Assembly (NCBI GenBank): GCA_045542755.1
Contig: JAZQLP010000047.1
Location: forward strand, 1 to 8,065
Source: JAZQLP01 sp045542755
Lineage (GTDB): Bacteria; Bacillota; Clostridia; Oscillospirales; UBA644
DNA: 8,065 nt
Direction of reading: 5' to 3'
The position numbers and the translations under genes are program-made. Numbering within the stretch: position 1 is the first letter of the stretch; every line of letters starts with the position of its first letter. Positions 5,702-8,065 of this stretch are shown here, in pieces. The notes under the pieces are model-generated. The model had not been told where the DNA came from. It worked only from the letters and a program-made list of their open reading frames with translations, and did no database searches.

Positions 5702-7966
5702 TTAAGCTTTATTTTTCTTCGCTTTGGGTTTTCTGATTCTGTTGAGCTTCTTATTAAGAGCAAGAAGATCTTCCTTGGTGAATTTCGTCTCCATCATACT
5801 GCCCATAAGGGTGAACAAACGAAGAACGGTAAATCCGCCCATCATGCTCATCAGTTCGGGAGTTACTTCAAAGCCTGCAGCCTTGACCTGCTTACCCTTT
5901 TTCTTGCCGCCCATAAGCTTACCCACAAGCTTCATGAATATCATCTTGCCTCTGAAGGTGCCGATAACTTCGCTCATTTTATCATTAAGGCAAAGGTAGC
6001 CTTCACGGGTTTCTATATCAAACCAATTAATGATTGCGCCCTGTTCACGAAGTCTGTATTCCTCGTTGAAGGTTTCAACCTTACGGATATGGCTTTCATC
6101 GGTAAATTCACCGGCCACAGCCTTAAGCTCGGTTTCCCCTACGTTGGGAACGTCAAAATAGAAGAAGTGGTCTTCTGCGGTCTTTTTACCAAGGCTTACG
6201 CCGTTAGCAAAGAGCTCAACCTCGGGAAGGTTAGAGTATACTGTAACCTTTGTGGTATCCTCTACTCTGTCAACGTAGCGTTTGCTACAGATGTGAACGA
6301 AGGGATCATCGGAAAGCCAAGCCTTATAAGCATAGAAGGAGTCCTTCTTATACTTACGGTCAAAGGTTACCAAACCCTTGTGGTTCTGGCCGTTTTCGCC
6401 GCCTTCGCTACGGGCATCGGCACCAAAGTCAAACATATTCCATACGTGGGTTGCCCACATATATTTACGGGAGAAGAACTGCTTTATAAGCTCTTCGTGG
6501 TAATAAGCCTGATATTCTTCGGTGTAGTCACCCTGCATAGGAGTGGAGGTGTGCCAATTAAGAGCCTCGCATCCGTACTCGGAACAGCCGATAGGAATAT
6601 TGGGATGTGTCTTATGGAACTTATCAAACCAAGGACCGTTCATATCGGTCTCGCCGCCGTACCAACCGAAGTAATGGTTGTATGACACAAGGTCGGGAAT
6701 CTGGAGATAAGGATCGTCCATCTTACACATGGAAACAGCCGCAATAGTGGTAAGACGGGTCTTATCCATCTCATGGCACATATCGTTAAGGATACGGTGA
6801 TTTTCAAGAAGGTCATCGTCAGAACCGCCGATACCTATTTCATTGGAAAGGCCCCAAACCACGATAGAAGGATGGTTATAGTTCTGGGTAACAAGTTCCT
6901 TCATCTGGGAAATGGTGTTTTCACGGCCGGTGGGCATATGCTTGGAGATGTAGGGAATCTCTGCCCATATTACAAGACCCTTTTCGTCGCAAAGGTCATA
7001 GAAATACTGATCGTGCTGATAGTGAGCAAGGCGAATGGTGGTCGCACCTACTTCGCAAATAAGCTCGATATCTTCCTCGTGATGCTCGGGAAGAAGGGCG
7101 TTACCTACACCCCATCTGTCCTGATGACGGGAAACACCGCGGAGAGGATACTCTTCGCCGTTAAGGATAAATCCGTTTTCGGGATCTACCTTGAAGGTGC
7201 GGCAACCAAAGCGGGTGGAAACGTTATCAAGAACCTTTTCGCCGTCAAGAAGTTCAACCTTAACGGTGTAAAGATAGGGGTCCTTACGGCCGTGCCAAAG
7301 ATGTACGTTGGGAATATCAAGAACGACCTTTGTATCAGCAGTTTCGGTAGCGGCAACCTTGTTGCCTTCCTTATCGGTTACGGTATAAAGAAGAGTCTGT
7401 CCCACTTTTGCATCGGTAAGCCAAACCTCAACCTCAACCTTTGCGTCAGCGCCGCAAATCTCGGGAGTAACCTTAAGTCCGGGAGTACCGTAATAGTCAA
7501 GCTCGAAATGAGATTCGTTTACGCAGATAAGGTTTACGTCACGGTAGATACCGCCGTAGAAGGTGAAGTCTGCCATCTGGGGATATACTCTGTCGTTTGC
7601 AGAGTTGTCTACAGCAACAACAAGAAGATTCACATCTTCAAGAGTTTCAGTAAGATTTACGCGCCAGGTAGAATAACCGCCGTCGTGATGTGCCAGATGT
7701 TTGCCGTTAAGATATACGTCAGCGGAAGAATTTGCGCCCCTGAATTCAAGATAGTATCTGTCCGCCTCGGGAAGATCTGCCTTAGTAAGAGTTTTTGCGT
7801 AGTAAGCGGTTCCGCGGAAATAATCGTTACCTCCGTCCTGACCGTCGATGGCGTTCCAAGAATGGGGAACGTTTACACTCTCCCAATCAGTAGGAAGAGC
7901 AGCGGGGATCTGCGAAGCTTCCTTTGAAAACACCCAGTTGCTGTTAAAATTAATAACAGTTCTCAC
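5702..7966 (-). CDS. Glycoside hydrolase family 2, probable beta-galactosidase with unusual C-terminal tail
   Basis: The 754-residue protein has no signal peptide, so it is likely cytoplasmic and acts on imported beta-galactosides. Domains: sugar-binding jelly roll (1-150, with VPHSWNAIDGQDGG and FYGGIYRDV), Ig-like sandwich (155-257), TIM barrel (258-557), a further Ig-like domain (560-620), and a C-terminal tail (about 640-754). The acid/base is Glu376 in WGLSNEIG and the nucleophile is Glu463 in GCSEYG. RGVSRHQDRWGVGNA (276-290) and NHKGLVTFDRKYKKDSFYAYKA (528-549) fit beta-galactosidases. NxKG also occurs in beta-glucuronidases, so that activity is a weaker alternative. The tail is rich in Met, Gly and Lys, ends in a Lys-rich stretch, and is not part of the classical fold. 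Translation starts at GTG (7964-7966), 8 bases from GGAGG. No transporter or regulator gene adjoins it here. A hairpin terminator follows, and an inverted repeat lies upstream. Confidence 0.93.
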   Translation of the reverse strand: MRTVINFNSNWVFSKEASQIPAALPTDWESVNVPHSWNAIDGQDGGNDYFRGTAYYAKTLTKADLPEADRYYLEFRGANSSADVYLNGKHLAHHDGGYSTWRVNLTETLEDVNLLVVAVDNSANDRVYPQMADFTFYGGIYRDVNLICVNESHFELDYYGTPGLKVTPEICGADAKVEVEVWLTDAKVGQTLLYTVTDKEGNKVAATETADTKVVLDIPNVHLWHGRKDPYLYTVKVELLDGEKVLDNVSTRFGCRTFKVDPENGFILNGEEYPLRGVSRHQDRWGVGNALLPEHHEEDIELICEVGATTIRLAHYQHDQYFYDLCDEKGLVIWAEIPYISKHMPTGRENTISQMKELVTQNYNHPSIVVWGLSNEIGIGGSDDDLLENHRILNDMCHEMDKTRLTTIAAVSMCKMDDPYLQIPDLVSYNHYFGWYGGETDMNGPWFDKFHKTHPNIPIGCSEYGCEALNWHTSTPMQGDYTEEYQAYYHEELIKQFFSRKYMWATHVWNMFDFGADARSEGGENGQNHKGLVTFDRKYKKDSFYAYKAWLSDDPFVHICSKRYVDRVEDTTKVTVYSNLPEVELFANGVSLGKKTAEDHFFYFDVPNVGETELKAVAGEFTDESHIRKVETFNEEYRLREQGAIINWFDIETREGYLCLNDKMSEVIGTFRGKMIFMKLVGKLMGGKKKGKQVKAAGFEVTPELMSMMGGFTVLRLFTLMGSMMETKFTKEDLLALNKKLNRIRKPKAKKNKA

Positions 7967-7974
7967 TTATAATT

Positions 7975-7979
7975 CCTCC
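7975..7979 (-). promoter_or_regulatory. Strong ribosome binding site deciding the GTG start of the GH2 gene
   Basis: On the minus strand GGAGG lies 8 bases before GTG at 7966-7964. No in-frame ATG lies upstream near enough to use it, and the protein from this GTG begins directly with the GH2 motif NFNSNWVFSK. The GTG is therefore the start. Confidence 0.88.
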
Positions 7980-8009
7980 AAAATAATAACTTGTCAAATT
8001 GTATAATAT

Positions 8010-8049
8010 TTCAGACGTCCGACTGTTTTACCACAGTCGGACGTCTGAA
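8010..8049. repeat. Perfect 17-bp inverted repeat in the leader of the GH2 gene
   Basis: Arms 8010-8026 and 8033-8049 are exact inverted repeats (TTCAGACGTCCGACTGT on the left) around a 6-base TTTACC centre. No T-run follows on either strand, so it is not a standard terminator. It sits about 44 bases upstream of the GTG start. It could be a transcription factor site, an RNA hairpin in the leader, the weak end of an upstream leftward gene, or a dispersed palindromic element. The sequence does not decide between these. Confidence 0.7.
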
Positions 8050-8065
8050 TGGGTCTTATGCTAAA

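Noticed and set aside
5682..5705. A seven-codon frame starting at TTG just after the GGAGGTGATT arm of the hairpin
   Set aside because: The apparent ribosome site is one arm of the terminator stem and the frame is very short; chance is the simpler explanation.
6773..7927. A 384-residue open frame on the + strand opposite the GH2 gene, with a 198-residue one at 6089-6685
   Set aside because: The GH2 gene has complete family motifs and a strong ribosome site, and its biased codon use leaves few stops in the antisense frame. The antisense proteins show no recognisable motifs and no ribosome sites.
7966..7997. TTGACA on the minus strand at 7992-7997 as a -35 box of the GH2 gene
   Set aside because: A -10 box at normal spacing would fall on the ribosome site and start codon, so it cannot give this gene's mRNA.

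Overview
The window suggests a low-to-mid GC, Gram-positive anaerobe of the Clostridia type, probably a gut Oscillospiraceae or Lachnospiraceae relative. This is inferred from a lipoteichoic-acid-synthase-like enzyme, a Firmicutes-style lipobox, consensus sigma-A promoters, strong Shine-Dalgarno sites and an intracellular family 2 glycosidase. No marker gene fixes the genus. There is no tRNA, rRNA, insertion sequence, phage gene or CRISPR array.

Layout. Positions 1-2469 (+) are the end of an operon: the 3' part of an ABC exporter gene, a lipoprotein with an endonuclease/exonuclease/phosphatase (EEP) domain, and the tRNA methyltransferase gene trmO. The gaps are only 10 and 5 bases, and a 16-bp hairpin ends the unit. 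Convergent to it, 2522-4558 (-) encodes a five-helix membrane enzyme of the LtaS/sulfatase family with an extra C-terminal beta-rich domain. The 289-base gap 4559-4847 is a dense divergent control region. It holds two consensus promoters reading left, one with a perfect 23-bp palindrome just downstream of its -10 box, and one consensus promoter reading right into murI (glutamate racemase, 4848-5630). Convergent to murI is a family 2 beta-galactosidase-type gene, 5702-7966 (-). It starts at GTG, has an unusual basic C-terminal tail, and ends at a hairpin terminator whose arms match the Shine-Dalgarno and anti-Shine-Dalgarno sequences. A perfect 17-bp inverted repeat lies in its leader at the window's right edge.

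Working together. murI (D-glutamate for peptidoglycan) and the LtaS-like gene (anionic envelope polymer) are divergent neighbours and both serve the cell envelope, so coordinated control is plausible. The exporter, surface lipoprotein and trmO share a transcript, but no common pathway is obvious. The glycosidase looks like an independent sugar-use gene.

Most of the window is ordinary accessory and housekeeping content. The less explained parts are the GH2 tail, the EEP lipoprotein's N-terminal domain, the operator-like palindrome, and the inverted repeat before the GH2 gene. I found no clearly new multi-gene system.
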